Positions 1-6,993 of a DNA stretch of 17,243 nt are shown one piece after another. The notes below the pieces were generated by a model that was not told where the DNA came from, searched no databases, and worked only from the letters and a program-made list of their open reading frames with translations. Origin of the DNA: Candidatus Auribacterota bacterium (GTDB lineage: Bacteria; Auribacterota; JAFGBW01); NCBI GenBank assembly GCA_016932965.1, contig JAFGBW010000197.1:1-17243 (forward strand). Direction: 5' to 3'. Positions within the stretch are counted from its first letter, which is position 1, and each line of letters begins with the position of its first letter. A program made the translations under genes and the position numbers.

Positions 1-1076
1 CAGACATGGCGTTGTACTTCCTCAATGGAAATTCGTTTTGTTTTTTCGGTTCTGATTAAATCCTTTAAAACTTCTCTTGCCAGATCGATGGTCAGCTCCC
101 TTTTTACTAATTTTGCATAGGTGTAAACCTTATTTAAAGCGCCTTCTATCTGACGCACGTTATCCATGATATTTTCAGAAAGAAAAACGATGACTTCATG
201 AGGGACTTTTAAATTGGATAATTCACACTTCTTAGTCAAAATAGAAATACGGGTTTCAAGAGGTGGCGGTTGAATATCGGTTACCAAACCCCATTCAAAA
301 CGCGACACCAACCGTTGCTGAAGATGGGTCATGTCTTTGGGTTGACAATCACTGGTCAAGATAATCTGTTTTCTGTCATGATAGAGCGCATTAAAGGTAT
401 TAAAAAATTCCTCCTGAGTTTGTTCTTTCTTTGCCAGAAACTGAACATCGTCCACCATTAAAATATCCACTTTCCTGAAACGAGTGCGAAAAGAAGCTGT
501 AGTGCCTTTTTGAATGGATTCAATCATTTGATTAGTAAATTCTTCGCAAGGAATGTACACCACTTTTTTCTTTTTATCATTCTTCTTAACTTCATGGCCA
601 ATAGCCTGCATTAAATGAGTTTTTCCGAGTCCTGTGGCTCCATAAATAAATAAAGGATTATAAGTGGTTCCAGGATTACTGGCTACGGCCTTTGCAGCCG
701 CGCAAGCCAGCTGATTATTCTTACCGACTACAAATGTGCTGAAATTAAATTTGGGGCATAATTTCAAATCAGAATTAGGTTCTATCTCAAAATAAGAATT
801 GGTATGTTTGACTGTTTTAATGGAGTCTTCCATATCAGCAGATGATTCAATTGAATAGGTGATCTCTATTTTTTTTCGGGTTAGTTCTTCCATGAGTGTT
901 TTTATGATAGAACCGTATCGTTCTTTTATTAAATTGGCTGAAAAATCACTGGAACACATCACGGTTATCTGATGATCCGTAAAATGATAATGAAGCGGTT
1001 TTATCCACATTTCATAAGACTGCGGTTCAATAAGGTCTTTGAGCTTCTCTTTTAATTTTTCTATTGAACTTTTCAT
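1..1076 (-). CDS. dnaA: Chromosomal replication initiator protein DnaA (3' end outside the window)
   Basis: DnaA is the AAA+ ATPase that binds DnaA boxes, opens oriC and loads the replicative helicase. I translated this gene by hand from the complement of the ATG at 1076-1074; the frame stays open to the window edge (about 358 codons). Visible in order: an N-terminal domain I with the MWIKPL block near residue 24; a short linker; Walker A GATGLGKTH at about 145-153; Walker B ILMVDDVQF at about 205-213; SRFEWG in the middle; and the sensor-2 helix with NVRQIEGALNKV. Translation reaches KRISIEEVQRHV, the start of DNA-binding domain IV, so only that domain is cut off. No good Shine-Dalgarno precedes the start; a TATAAA -10-like hexamer lies at 1112-1107 on the minus strand. 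The gene reads away from the origin region. Family identity is certain. Confidence 0.97.
   Translation of the reverse strand, partial: MKSSIEKLKEKLKDLIEPQSYEMWIKPLHYHFTDHQITVMCSSDFSANLIKERYGSIIKTLMEELTRKKIEITYSIESSADMEDSIKTVKHTNSYFEIEPNSDLKLCPKFNFSTFVVGKNNQLACAAAKAVASNPGTTYNPLFIYGATGLGKTHLMQAIGHEVKKNDKKKKVVYIPCEEFTNQMIESIQKGTTASFRTRFRKVDILMVDDVQFLAKKEQTQEEFFNTFNALYHDRKQIILTSDCQPKDMTHLQQRLVSRFEWGLVTDIQPPPLETRISILTKKCELSNLKVPHEVIVFLSENIMDNVRQIEGALNKVYTYAKLVKRELTIDLAREVLKDLIRTEKTKRISIEEVQRHV
1001..1009 (+). promoter_or_regulatory. DnaA box (TTATCCACA) inside the dnaA coding region
   Basis: This is a perfect high-affinity consensus DnaA box, TTATCCACA on the plus strand. On the minus strand it codes for part of the MWIK block of DnaA domain I. 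Because the protein motif itself favours this DNA word (ATG TGG ATA AAA), the match may be coincidental. It could also take part in autoregulation, as it lies about 70 bp inside the gene. Confidence 0.4.
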
Positions 1077-1378
1077 TCTATTTTATGGATAAATAGTTGC
1101 CTTCTATTTATAAACGGCTTGTATTAACTCAAATAAATTTTTATTCTCAAGGAAAAAAATAAATAAAAAAAAAATTATTGTAACCAATTGTAATTAAATA
1201 AATTATAAATTTTATAAATAGCGTTTATTTTGTTACATTATCCATGAAACCAGGAACTCTTTTACTTTCTTTTTTTTTTGTTGATTGAGATATTCACATT
1301 TTTACATTCCATGAAAACCCTTCATTTTTCTAAGAAAAAATTTTTTTAAAAAAAATATTTTCACATTTCATTCACAAG

Positions 1379-1387
1379 TTATCCACA
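1379..1387 (+). promoter_or_regulatory. DnaA box (TTATCCACA)
   Basis: This is a perfect match to the strong DnaA box. It is preceded immediately by TCATTCACA (1368-1376, one mismatch), with a further near-match at 1290-1298, so the three form a same-strand group on the dnaA side of the intergenic region. Confidence 0.8.
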
Positions 1388-1480
1388 GCTTTGTTTTCTC
1401 TCCAATCCTTTAAATTCCTTTATTTTGTAGTGTTCTAAAAGAATCCCAATATTTTGTCTGGTTTTATTCACTTTTTTATT

Positions 1481-1597
1481 TGATGATCCTGATTCTGTTG
1501 AACCATAAAAGATTTAAAAGGAATATTTGAAATAATTGAAGATGTTGATAATTTGTTAATAATATGATGATCTTTTTTTATCATACCACTGATGATC
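1481..1597 (+). repeat. TGATGATC octamer repeated three times in the origin region
   Basis: Exact copies occur at 1481-1488, 1565-1572 and 1590-1597, and a fourth at 970-977 just inside dnaA. Each contains GATC. They lie between the two groups of DnaA boxes and do not match the DnaA consensus. They may be sites for another origin-binding factor or Dam/SeqA-like methylation sites. This is inference from recurrence alone. Confidence 0.45.
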
Positions 1598-1632
1598 ATA
1601 GATCCTGTTATGATTCATGAATAAATCCTATT

Positions 1633-1641
1633 TTATTCACA
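1633..1641 (+). promoter_or_regulatory. DnaA box (TTATTCACA)
   Basis: This is a perfect match to TTATNCACA with T at the degenerate position. It lies 14 bp before a second perfect box in the same orientation, so the two form a direct pair about two helical turns apart (23 bp start to start). Confidence 0.78.
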
Positions 1642-1655
1642 TAACATAATTCAAC

Positions 1656-1664
1656 TTATCCACA
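1656..1664 (+). promoter_or_regulatory. DnaA box (TTATCCACA)
   Basis: This is a perfect strong DnaA box, second of the direct pair with 1633-1641. It is followed within about 90 bp by the TA-rich tract near 1754-1770. A pair of boxes pointing at an AT-rich tract is the usual arrangement for DnaA filament growth into an unwinding element. Confidence 0.8.
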
Positions 1665-1820
1665 GTTTATTTTCATATTTATTTTTATAACTTGTTTATT
1701 TTCAATATATTATAAAGTTATTAACATTTTTTTCTCAATTTACTTATAAAATGATTATATATATATATTAAAAAAGTAATATGTATTGAAAAAATAAAAT
1801 TTTTTATTTAAAGTTAAAAC

Positions 1821-2369
1821 ATGAGAACTACTAAAGCTTTCACTTTAATTGAAATGTCTGCAGTCATTGTTATTTTATTGATTTTAATTGGAATTTCTTT
1901 ACCTCTTGTCAATAAAAGCGGATCCGCTCATGAAGCAAAATTGTCAGCCAATGCCATATACAGCATATTATCCTTGTGTGATTCTATGTCCAGAGCATCC
2001 GGAAAAGTTTATATGGTTGATTTGAATGTTAATTTCAGCTCGACAATAATCGATCCGGTTAAAAGTCCTGCGTCTGTCTATAGACCTAGATTCAATCTCA
2101 TCCAAATTTATTGTTCCACTTGGGATTCAAATTTAAATAAAGTAAACAATCAACAGGTAGGAGAATCATACGAAATTCCTTATACCTTAGCAGCGTTATA
2201 TAATATAAACAGCGGAGAAAATGATAAAATCTATTTCAAACCAGATGGTGAACCCTATTATGAGCCAGGCGGGGACCCGGAGAGGAGAATAGTCGTTTAT
2301 CCTGAAAAAAAACCCCAATTATACTATAAAATTGATTTAAGTACCATGAAGATAATAAGTTATAAATAA
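1821..2369 (+). CDS. Type IV pilin-like / minor pseudopilin protein (GspH/FimT-like)
   Basis: This 182-residue protein has a class III prepilin leader: a short basic stretch (MRTTKA), then FTLIE with the conserved Glu at position +5 and a hydrophobic helix of about 20 residues (about 12-31). The residue before the cleavage point is Ala rather than the usual Gly. The region after the helix, with small residues and an alpha-helix ending near residue 60 and then beta-rich sequence, fits the GspH/FimT minor pseudopilin class. It would be processed by a PilD-type peptidase and assembled in the inner membrane into a type II secretion or type IV pilus-like fibre. No other machinery genes are in the window. 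The next gene starts 6 bp after its stop, so they are probably cotranscribed. A weak TTGAAA/TAAAGT promoter-like pair (1786-1814) would give an almost leaderless mRNA. The exact subtype is uncertain. Confidence 0.8.
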   Translation: MRTTKAFTLIEMSAVIVILLILIGISLPLVNKSGSAHEAKLSANAIYSILSLCDSMSRASGKVYMVDLNVNFSSTIIDPVKSPASVYRPRFNLIQIYCSTWDSNLNKVNNQQVGESYEIPYTLAALYNINSGENDKIYFKPDGEPYYEPGGDPERRIVVYPEKKPQLYYKIDLSTMKIISYK

Positions 2370-2375
2370 TAACAA

Positions 2376-2954
2376 ATGAAATCTCATCATCAAATCAGAG
2401 CCTTTACATTAATAGAAATAGTTATTAGTTTAGGAATTTTAGCCCTAGGAATTTTAGCTTTATTTTCATTAATTCCAACAGGAATAGAACAAAATAAAAG
2501 AGGGCAGGAACAGGCAAAAGCAGTGCTTTTAGCACAATCAAAAATGGAAGAAATAGTATCTTATGCTGCCAGGGATTGGACTAATTTTTACGATAATATG
2601 ACAAATGGTTATACTCATGAGCCTCCTTTATCTGCTACGAATGTACCTCCTTTTTATATAGGTCCTAATACAGATTATGAAAAAGGGATTTGGGGATGGG
2701 TACAAGATGGAAAGGGAGGATGGATAGAAAATTTAGGTTATGAGTGGGAATGGCATTTTAATGATCCCACTTTTCCGGAATCCAAGTTGGCTCTTATTAC
2801 CTTAACTGTATCCTGGCCGCAAAAATTAAGTCAATTTACAGGATCAGTTCAAAATTACATTGATCAATTTAATAAAGATAATATATGCGTATATGTAACA
2901 CAGAGAAACATCCAATTTATTCGTTTAATAAGCTATGTTTCCAGTGGTCTCTAA
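2376..2954 (+). CDS. Type IV pilin-like protein (PilV/GspI-like minor pilin)
   Basis: This is a second prepilin-like protein of 192 residues. The leader MKSHHQIRA is followed by FTLIE and a long hydrophobic helix (about residues 10-32) rich in Leu, Gly and Ala. After it comes a helix with QAKAVLLAQSKMEEI (about 46-60), which matches the PilV/GspI style of minor pilin, where LA...ME is a recurrent pattern. The C-terminal part is rich in Trp and Gly and contains TLTVSWPQ, typical of the beta-sheet end of such proteins. As in its neighbour, the -1 residue is Ala. It is likely a minor component that works with the product of the preceding gene; both lack obvious Shine-Dalgarno sites. What the fibre does cannot be read from the sequence. 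Confidence 0.78.
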   Translation: MKSHHQIRAFTLIEIVISLGILALGILALFSLIPTGIEQNKRGQEQAKAVLLAQSKMEEIVSYAARDWTNFYDNMTNGYTHEPPLSATNVPPFYIGPNTDYEKGIWGWVQDGKGGWIENLGYEWEWHFNDPTFPESKLALITLTVSWPQKLSQFTGSVQNYIDQFNKDNICVYVTQRNIQFIRLISYVSSGL

Positions 2955-3157
2955 TTAGGAACTGTTGGAAAAAGAATAAATGTTAAGTTATTATATAGAA
3001 ATAAGTTACGAATAATTTATAAAAGAGAATATTATTCAATAGGCCTTATTTTAACTTATCTTTATTAAAGAGCTAATTGATAATATATAAAATAGAGATT
3101 TGATCAGACAATGGTCTATACAAGTAATTATCTGTTCATACATTAAATTCAAGAGTC

Positions 3158-3226
3158 GAATTTAGAATCCAGACATACTCAATTCGAAAAAAGGTTAAAG
3201 AACCGGTTTCTTCTGGATTTTAATTC
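3158..3226. repeat. Imperfect inverted repeat (hairpin) just upstream of parS
   Basis: The left arm 3158-3173 and right arm 3212-3226 pair over 15 positions, with one bulged base (3163) and one G-T pair (3165 with 3220). The 38-nt loop holds the palindrome AACCGGTT (3201-3208). Flanking bases (AAATTCAAG near 3145-3153 and CTGAATTTG near 3228-3236) extend the symmetry imperfectly. There is no T-run after the right arm, so it is not a normal intrinsic terminator. Function is unknown. Confidence 0.55.
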
Positions 3227-3248
3227 CTGAATTTGACAATCCATTACT

Positions 3249-3264
3249 TGTTTCACGTGAAACA
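3249..3264. promoter_or_regulatory. parS centromere site (ParB-binding palindrome)
   Basis: TGTTTCACGTGAAACA is the perfect 16-bp palindrome known as chromosomal parS in many bacteria. ParB loads here as a CTP-dependent sliding clamp and marks the origin for segregation by ParA. The site lies 62 bp upstream of the parA start and about 1.6 kb from the last DnaA box. No second perfect copy was noticed in the window. Confidence 0.96.
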
Positions 3265-3274
3265 ATCTTCTTTA

Positions 3275-3303
3275 TTGACGATTCAAATTAAAGAAAATAG
3301 GAT
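3275..3303 (+). promoter_or_regulatory. Putative sigma-70-type promoter of parAB
   Basis: The -35 element TTGACG (3275-3280, five of six consensus bases) is separated by exactly 17 bp from the -10 element TAGGAT (3298-3303, four of six). Transcription would begin near 3310, giving a leader of about 17 nt before the parA ATG. The -35 hexamer begins 10 bp after parS ends, so ParB bound or spreading from parS could repress it. Confidence 0.55.
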
Positions 3304-3326
3304 TTATTTCATTATTTTGAAAGAAT

Positions 3327-4094
3327 ATGGGTAAAATTATTTCCATAACAAATCAAAAAGGGGGAGTTGGTAAAACAACTTCAGCCATAAACATATCAGC
3401 TTGTCTGGCTAAATCAGGAGAAAAAATCCTGCTTGTCGATATGGATCCTCAAGCCAATACAACCAGCGGGATTGGTATGAATAAGTCTACGATCAAACTG
3501 TCTTCCTATGACGGATTGATTTTAGGAGTGGATTGCAATAAGTTAATTCATCAAACAGATTATTCAAATTTATTTCTGGTTCCATCTAATGTGAATTTAA
3601 CCGGAGCAGAAATTGAACTGACTCAAATTGATGCCAGAGAATACAAATTAAAAAAAATGGTCAGTCCAGTTCGGAATGATTTTGATTATATCATCATAGA
3701 TTGTCCGCCTTCATTAGGGTTATTGACATTAAATTCCCTTACGGCTTCTGATTCGGTATTGATACCGATTCAGGCGGAATATTTTGCTTTAGAAGGAGTA
3801 GGGCAGCTTGTTCAAACATTGGATTTAGTCAGAAAAAATTTAAATCCAAACTTGGCAATAGAAGGGATCTTATTAACCATGTGCGATTTCAGAACCAATT
3901 TATCTAAACAAGTAGCAGAGGAAGTGAGAAGATATTTTGGGGATAAGGTATATAAAACATCCATACCTAGAAATATTAAAATTGCCGAATCTCCAGGTTT
4001 TGGTAAGCCTATTGTTTATTATGAGATGAGATCCATTGGTGCTGAGAAGTATTTGGAAGTGACGGCAGAATTTCTCAAGTTAAACAGAAATTAA
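3327..4094 (+). CDS. parA: Chromosome-partitioning ATPase ParA (Soj)
   Basis: ParA is a deviant-Walker ATPase that binds DNA non-specifically as an ATP dimer and moves ParB-parS complexes, so that sister origins separate. This 255-residue protein has the deviant Walker A KGGVGKTT at 11-18 (signature Lys at 11), the A' motif VDMDPQAN at 37-44 and the Walker B-type IDCPPS at 124-129. The length is usual for the short chromosomal (Soj) type, which lacks an N-terminal DNA-binding domain. It starts at ATG 3327, 24 bp after a -10 element. A weak GAAAGA precedes it. parB follows after a single base, so the two are cotranscribed and probably translationally coupled. Its position next to parS and oriC fixes the assignment as the chromosomal copy. 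Confidence 0.97.
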   Translation: MGKIISITNQKGGVGKTTSAINISACLAKSGEKILLVDMDPQANTTSGIGMNKSTIKLSSYDGLILGVDCNKLIHQTDYSNLFLVPSNVNLTGAEIELTQIDAREYKLKKMVSPVRNDFDYIIIDCPPSLGLLTLNSLTASDSVLIPIQAEYFALEGVGQLVQTLDLVRKNLNPNLAIEGILLTMCDFRTNLSKQVAEEVRRYFGDKVYKTSIPRNIKIAESPGFGKPIVYYEMRSIGAEKYLEVTAEFLKLNRN

Positions 4095-4095
4095 T

Positions 4096-5004
4096 ATGGA
4101 CAAGAAAAATAAAAGAAATGTGCTGGGCAGAGGATTGGATGCTTTGATTCCTCATAAGACGTCGTCACATTTATCAGCAAAAAATAAAGGAGAATTAAAA
4201 ACAGGGGTGATTGAATTGGAATTAAATCAAATCAGGCCCAGTTCACATCAACCCCGCATGAAGTTTGAACAGGAAAAGCTGGATGAGTTAACGCAGTCTA
4301 TTAAGGCAAGAGGGATTATTCAGCCTATTTTGGTTCGCCAAGATGGAAATGGATATATTATTGTGGCTGGAGAAAGGCGTTACAGGGCAATGAAAAGCCT
4401 TGGCGAAAAAACCATTCCGGCCATTATCATGGAAGCATCCCATGAACAATCCCTGATCATGGCTTTGATTGAAAATCTTCAGAGAGAAGATTTAAATCCT
4501 GTGGAAGAAGGCGAAGCTTATCATCGTCTTATCAAGGAGCATTCTTATACTCAGGAAAAAATTGCGGAAGAAGTAGGAAAAAGCAGATCCGCTATTGCCA
4601 ATGCGATCCGATTAATAAAACTTCCTTCAGAAATAAAACGTTATCTGATTGAACAAAAACTAAGTATGGGGCATGTCAGATGTCTGCTTGCCGTAGAAGA
4701 CCCGGATAAACAGCTCACTCTTGCTATGGAAGCAGTAGAAAATAATTTATCCGTAAGAGAGCTGGAGAATCAGGTTTATAGTAAGAAGAAAAAAGAAAAT
4801 GAAGATAAGAAATCTTCTAAATTCAAACCGGAAAAAGGGGAGTTGATGACTGATCCTGACATGAAAGTTTATCATGAAAGATTGCAGCATAAATACAGCT
4901 GCAAAGTGCATTTTAACGGAACTTTCATAAAAGGTTCCATTTATTTTGACTATAATTCAAAAGAAGAATTACATAGAATATTGGAATTATTTGGAGCTTA
5001 TTAA
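4096..5004 (+). CDS. parB: Chromosome-partitioning protein ParB (Spo0J)
   Basis: ParB is the parS-specific DNA-binding CTPase that forms the centromere complex. In this 302-residue protein the short N-terminal tail contains the ParA-interacting block RGLDALIP (about 12-19). The CTP-binding domain has GERRYRA at 92-98 and ENLQREDLNP at 126-135. A helix-turn-helix follows at about 150-172 (YTQEKIAEEVGKSRSAIAN). A charged, Lys-rich linker (about 233-250) leads to a C-terminal dimerisation segment ending in LHRILELFGAY. All expected parts are present. It begins one base after the parA stop. ftsH begins 57 bp after its stop on the same strand, with no terminator visible between them, so ftsH may be partly read from the par promoter. 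Confidence 0.97.
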   Translation: MDKKNKRNVLGRGLDALIPHKTSSHLSAKNKGELKTGVIELELNQIRPSSHQPRMKFEQEKLDELTQSIKARGIIQPILVRQDGNGYIIVAGERRYRAMKSLGEKTIPAIIMEASHEQSLIMALIENLQREDLNPVEEGEAYHRLIKEHSYTQEKIAEEVGKSRSAIANAIRLIKLPSEIKRYLIEQKLSMGHVRCLLAVEDPDKQLTLAMEAVENNLSVRELENQVYSKKKKENEDKKSSKFKPEKGELMTDPDMKVYHERLQHKYSCKVHFNGTFIKGSIYFDYNSKEELHRILELFGAY

Positions 5005-5061
5005 ACAATAGACGATAATAAGGCAGTGATTCAATTCATACTGATAAGGATAAATGAAGAT

Positions 5062-6993
5062 ATGTCACAAGATTTAAATAAAAAACCTAATCAAGATAAA
5101 TCATCTGAAAATAATCAAAAAAAGAGGCCTGAATCGCCGTTTAATCCGTTTGGCAGCAAACAAACTGGAAACGGGGGGGGATTATCTCCTGTAGCTATCT
5201 GGGCCTTGATTGTGGCAGTGGCCATCGCTTTATTGTCCATGGGATCACCAAGAAAATCCGTTCAGGAACTCAGTTATTCCGCTTTCAAGGATGAGGTTAG
5301 AAAAGGAAATGTTGTTACCATTATTTTAAGTGATAACACAGTAGCCGCATCAGGGAAAATGAACAGTGCCTATGGACAGATTGAGTATCGTGTGAATGTG
5401 ATAAAAGAAGATACTGAATTGATGAAATTACTTGATGAAAACAGGGTGAATGTTTCCATACGGAATTCCAATTCCTGGATCATGAATCTTTTCTTCACTT
5501 TTTTATCCCCTTTGATTTTTGTTCTTTTTTTGTATCTTTTTATTTACAGGGGAATGAAAGGATTTGGCAAAGGAGCCATGACTTTTGGAAAGAGCAAGGC
5601 AAAATTAGCTGCAGATGAAAAAAAGACAACTTTTGATGATGTTGCAGGAATTGATGAAGCAAAGGAAGAAGTTCAGGAAATCATCGATTTCTTAAAGAAT
5701 CCTAAAAAATATAAGGAATTAGGCGCACGATTACCTAAAGGGGTGCTATTGGTTGGAAATCCGGGGACAGGGAAAACTTTGCTGGCACGAGCCATTGCCG
5801 GAGAAGCCGGAGTTCCGTTTTTTTCTCTTTGCGGTTCTGATTTTGTGGAAATGTTTGTGGGAGTCGGAGCTTCCAGGGTCAGGGATTTATTTGATCAGGG
5901 CAGGAAAAATGCTCCTTGCATCATGTTTCTTGATGAAATTGATGCCGTAGGCCGTCATCGCGGAGCAGGCATTGGAGGAGGACATGACGAACGTGAACAG
6001 ACATTAAATGCTTTATTGGTCGAATTGGATGGTTTTGAAAATGATTCCGGCGTGATCATGATAGCTGCTACAAACAGACCGGACGTATTGGATCCTGCCT
6101 TACTCCGGCCCGGCCGTTTTGACCGCCAGGTTGTAGTGGATTTACCGGATGTAAAAGCAAGAGAGGCTATTTTACGAGTTCATGCAAAAAAAATCATCAT
6201 GGATGAAAATGTGGATCTTTCTGTTATCGCCAAAGCAACCGTGTTTTTTGCGGGTGCGGATCTGGCTAATCTGGTGAATGAAGCCGCTCTTTTAGCAACC
6301 CGTAAGGGATTAAAACATGTGACCCTGGTTGATTTCGAAGAAGCCAGAGACAAAGTCCAATTTGGCCGGGAAAGAAAATCCAAGGTCATTACAGACGAAG
6401 ATAAAAAAAATACCGCCTGGCATGAAGCGGGTCACGCTTTAGTATCATTGATATGCAAGCATCATGATCCGCTTCATAAAGTGACTATCATTCCCCGCGG
6501 ACAGGCTGCTGGAATGGCCATGTATTTTCCTGATCAGGATAGGCAGGGACTTTCCAAATTACAGCTGCTGGATAAAATATGTGTTGCTTTTGGCGGGAGA
6601 GCTGCAGAAATGCTGGTGTTTAAGGTGGAGACTACCGGTGCTTCGGCAGATTTGAAGGCAGTCACGGAATTAACCAGAAGAATGGTTTGTGAATGGGGAA
6701 TGAGTGAATTAGGGTATCAGACTTTTGGAAACAGGGAAGAGCATGTTTTTTTAGGGAGGGAAATTGCCCGATCCATTGATTATTCAGAACTCACTTCTCA
6801 AAGAATTGACCAGGAAATTCAGGCTATTTTGAAACAGCAGTATTTAAGGGCGGAACAAATCATAAAAGAACATTTAAATGATCTGACTACCATTGCTGAA
6901 GCGTTATTAGAATATGAGACTCTCACAGCAGAAGAAATCAGCCATCTTCTTCGTGGAGAAAAGTTGAACCGTCCGGCATCAAAACATCAATAA
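5062..6993 (+). CDS. ftsH: ATP-dependent zinc metalloprotease FtsH
   Basis: FtsH is the hexameric inner-membrane AAA+ protease that degrades misfolded membrane proteins and short-lived regulators. I chose the ATG at 5062 (643 residues, close to E. coli FtsH) over an in-frame GTG at 5026, which would add 12 residues; AAGGA at 5046-5050 fits the ATG better. Using the 643-residue numbering, a hydrophilic Asn/Lys/Pro-rich N-terminus is followed by a membrane helix (about 43-61), a periplasmic domain and a second helix (about 140-163). Then come Walker A GNPGTGKT (232-239), Walker B IMFLDEID (287-294), the second region of homology with RPGRFDRQ (349-356), zinc-binding HEAGH (454-458) and a third ligand Asp near 530. 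Walker A has Asn where Pro is usual (GPPGTGKT). Its stop lies inside the end of the convergent permease gene. Confidence 0.97.
   Translation: MSQDLNKKPNQDKSSENNQKKRPESPFNPFGSKQTGNGGGLSPVAIWALIVAVAIALLSMGSPRKSVQELSYSAFKDEVRKGNVVTIILSDNTVAASGKMNSAYGQIEYRVNVIKEDTELMKLLDENRVNVSIRNSNSWIMNLFFTFLSPLIFVLFLYLFIYRGMKGFGKGAMTFGKSKAKLAADEKKTTFDDVAGIDEAKEEVQEIIDFLKNPKKYKELGARLPKGVLLVGNPGTGKTLLARAIAGEAGVPFFSLCGSDFVEMFVGVGASRVRDLFDQGRKNAPCIMFLDEIDAVGRHRGAGIGGGHDEREQTLNALLVELDGFENDSGVIMIAATNRPDVLDPALLRPGRFDRQVVVDLPDVKAREAILRVHAKKIIMDENVDLSVIAKATVFFAGADLANLVNEAALLATRKGLKHVTLVDFEEARDKVQFGRERKSKVITDEDKKNTAWHEAGHALVSLICKHHDPLHKVTIIPRGQAAGMAMYFPDQDRQGLSKLQLLDKICVAFGGRAAEMLVFKVETTGASADLKAVTELTRRMVCEWGMSELGYQTFGNREEHVFLGREIARSIDYSELTSQRIDQEIQAILKQQYLRAEQIIKEHLNDLTTIAEALLEYETLTAEEISHLLRGEKLNRPASKHQ

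Larger units (their letters stand above)
1077..1820. other. Gene-free AT-rich region, probable oriC
   Basis: A 744-bp stretch without a credible gene lies between dnaA and a pilin-like gene. It is extremely AT-rich, with long A and T runs near 1155-1215 and 1260-1360 and an alternating TA tract near 1754-1770 that could serve as the unwinding element. It contains three perfect TTATNCACA DnaA boxes (1379-1387, 1633-1641, 1656-1664). Near-matches occur at 1290-1298 (ATATTCACA), 1368-1376 (TCATTCACA), 1464-1472 (TTATTCACT), 1543-1551 (TTATCAACA on the minus strand) and 1084-1092 (TTATCCATA on the minus strand). Three copies of TGATGATC lie at 1481, 1565 and 1590. Position next to dnaA, box clustering and the nearby parS/parAB all fit a bacterial origin. 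Function is inferred; no strand-switch computation was possible. Confidence 0.85.
2955..3326. other. Gene-free stretch before parA with hairpin, parS and promoter
   Basis: This is 372 bp with no credible gene. The left part (2955-3140) is AT-rich and shows only a weak inverted pair (TAAGTTA near 2984, TAACTTA near 3052). The right part holds a large imperfect dyad (3158-3226), a perfect parS palindrome (3249-3264) and a promoter (3275-3303) for parA; these have their own entries. No convincing terminator follows the pilin-like genes. Confidence 0.7.

Noticed and set aside
270-461. Open frame on the plus strand within the dnaA region
   Set aside because: It is antisense to the conserved AAA+ core of DnaA and its product resembles nothing; it is a shadow.
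1481-1597. Origin octamers as a CRISPR array or iteron plasmid origin
   Set aside because: The repeats are only 8 bp, unevenly spaced and next to chromosomal dnaA; no spacers and no rep gene.
1740-1820. TATATATA tract as a series of promoters
   Set aside because: Many -10-like words arise by chance in such AT-rich sequence; only a weak pair for the pilin-like genes could be named, without enough support for its own entry.
3158-3226. Hairpin upstream of parS as a tRNA or intrinsic terminator
   Set aside because: No cloverleaf arms or CCA/T-loop pattern could be matched, and there is no T-run after the stem.
5026-5061. GTG start giving FtsH twelve extra residues
   Set aside because: The added stretch is hydrophobic then acidic and unlike FtsH N-termini; the ATG at 5062 gives the usual length and has AAGGA upstream. 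Not fully excluded.
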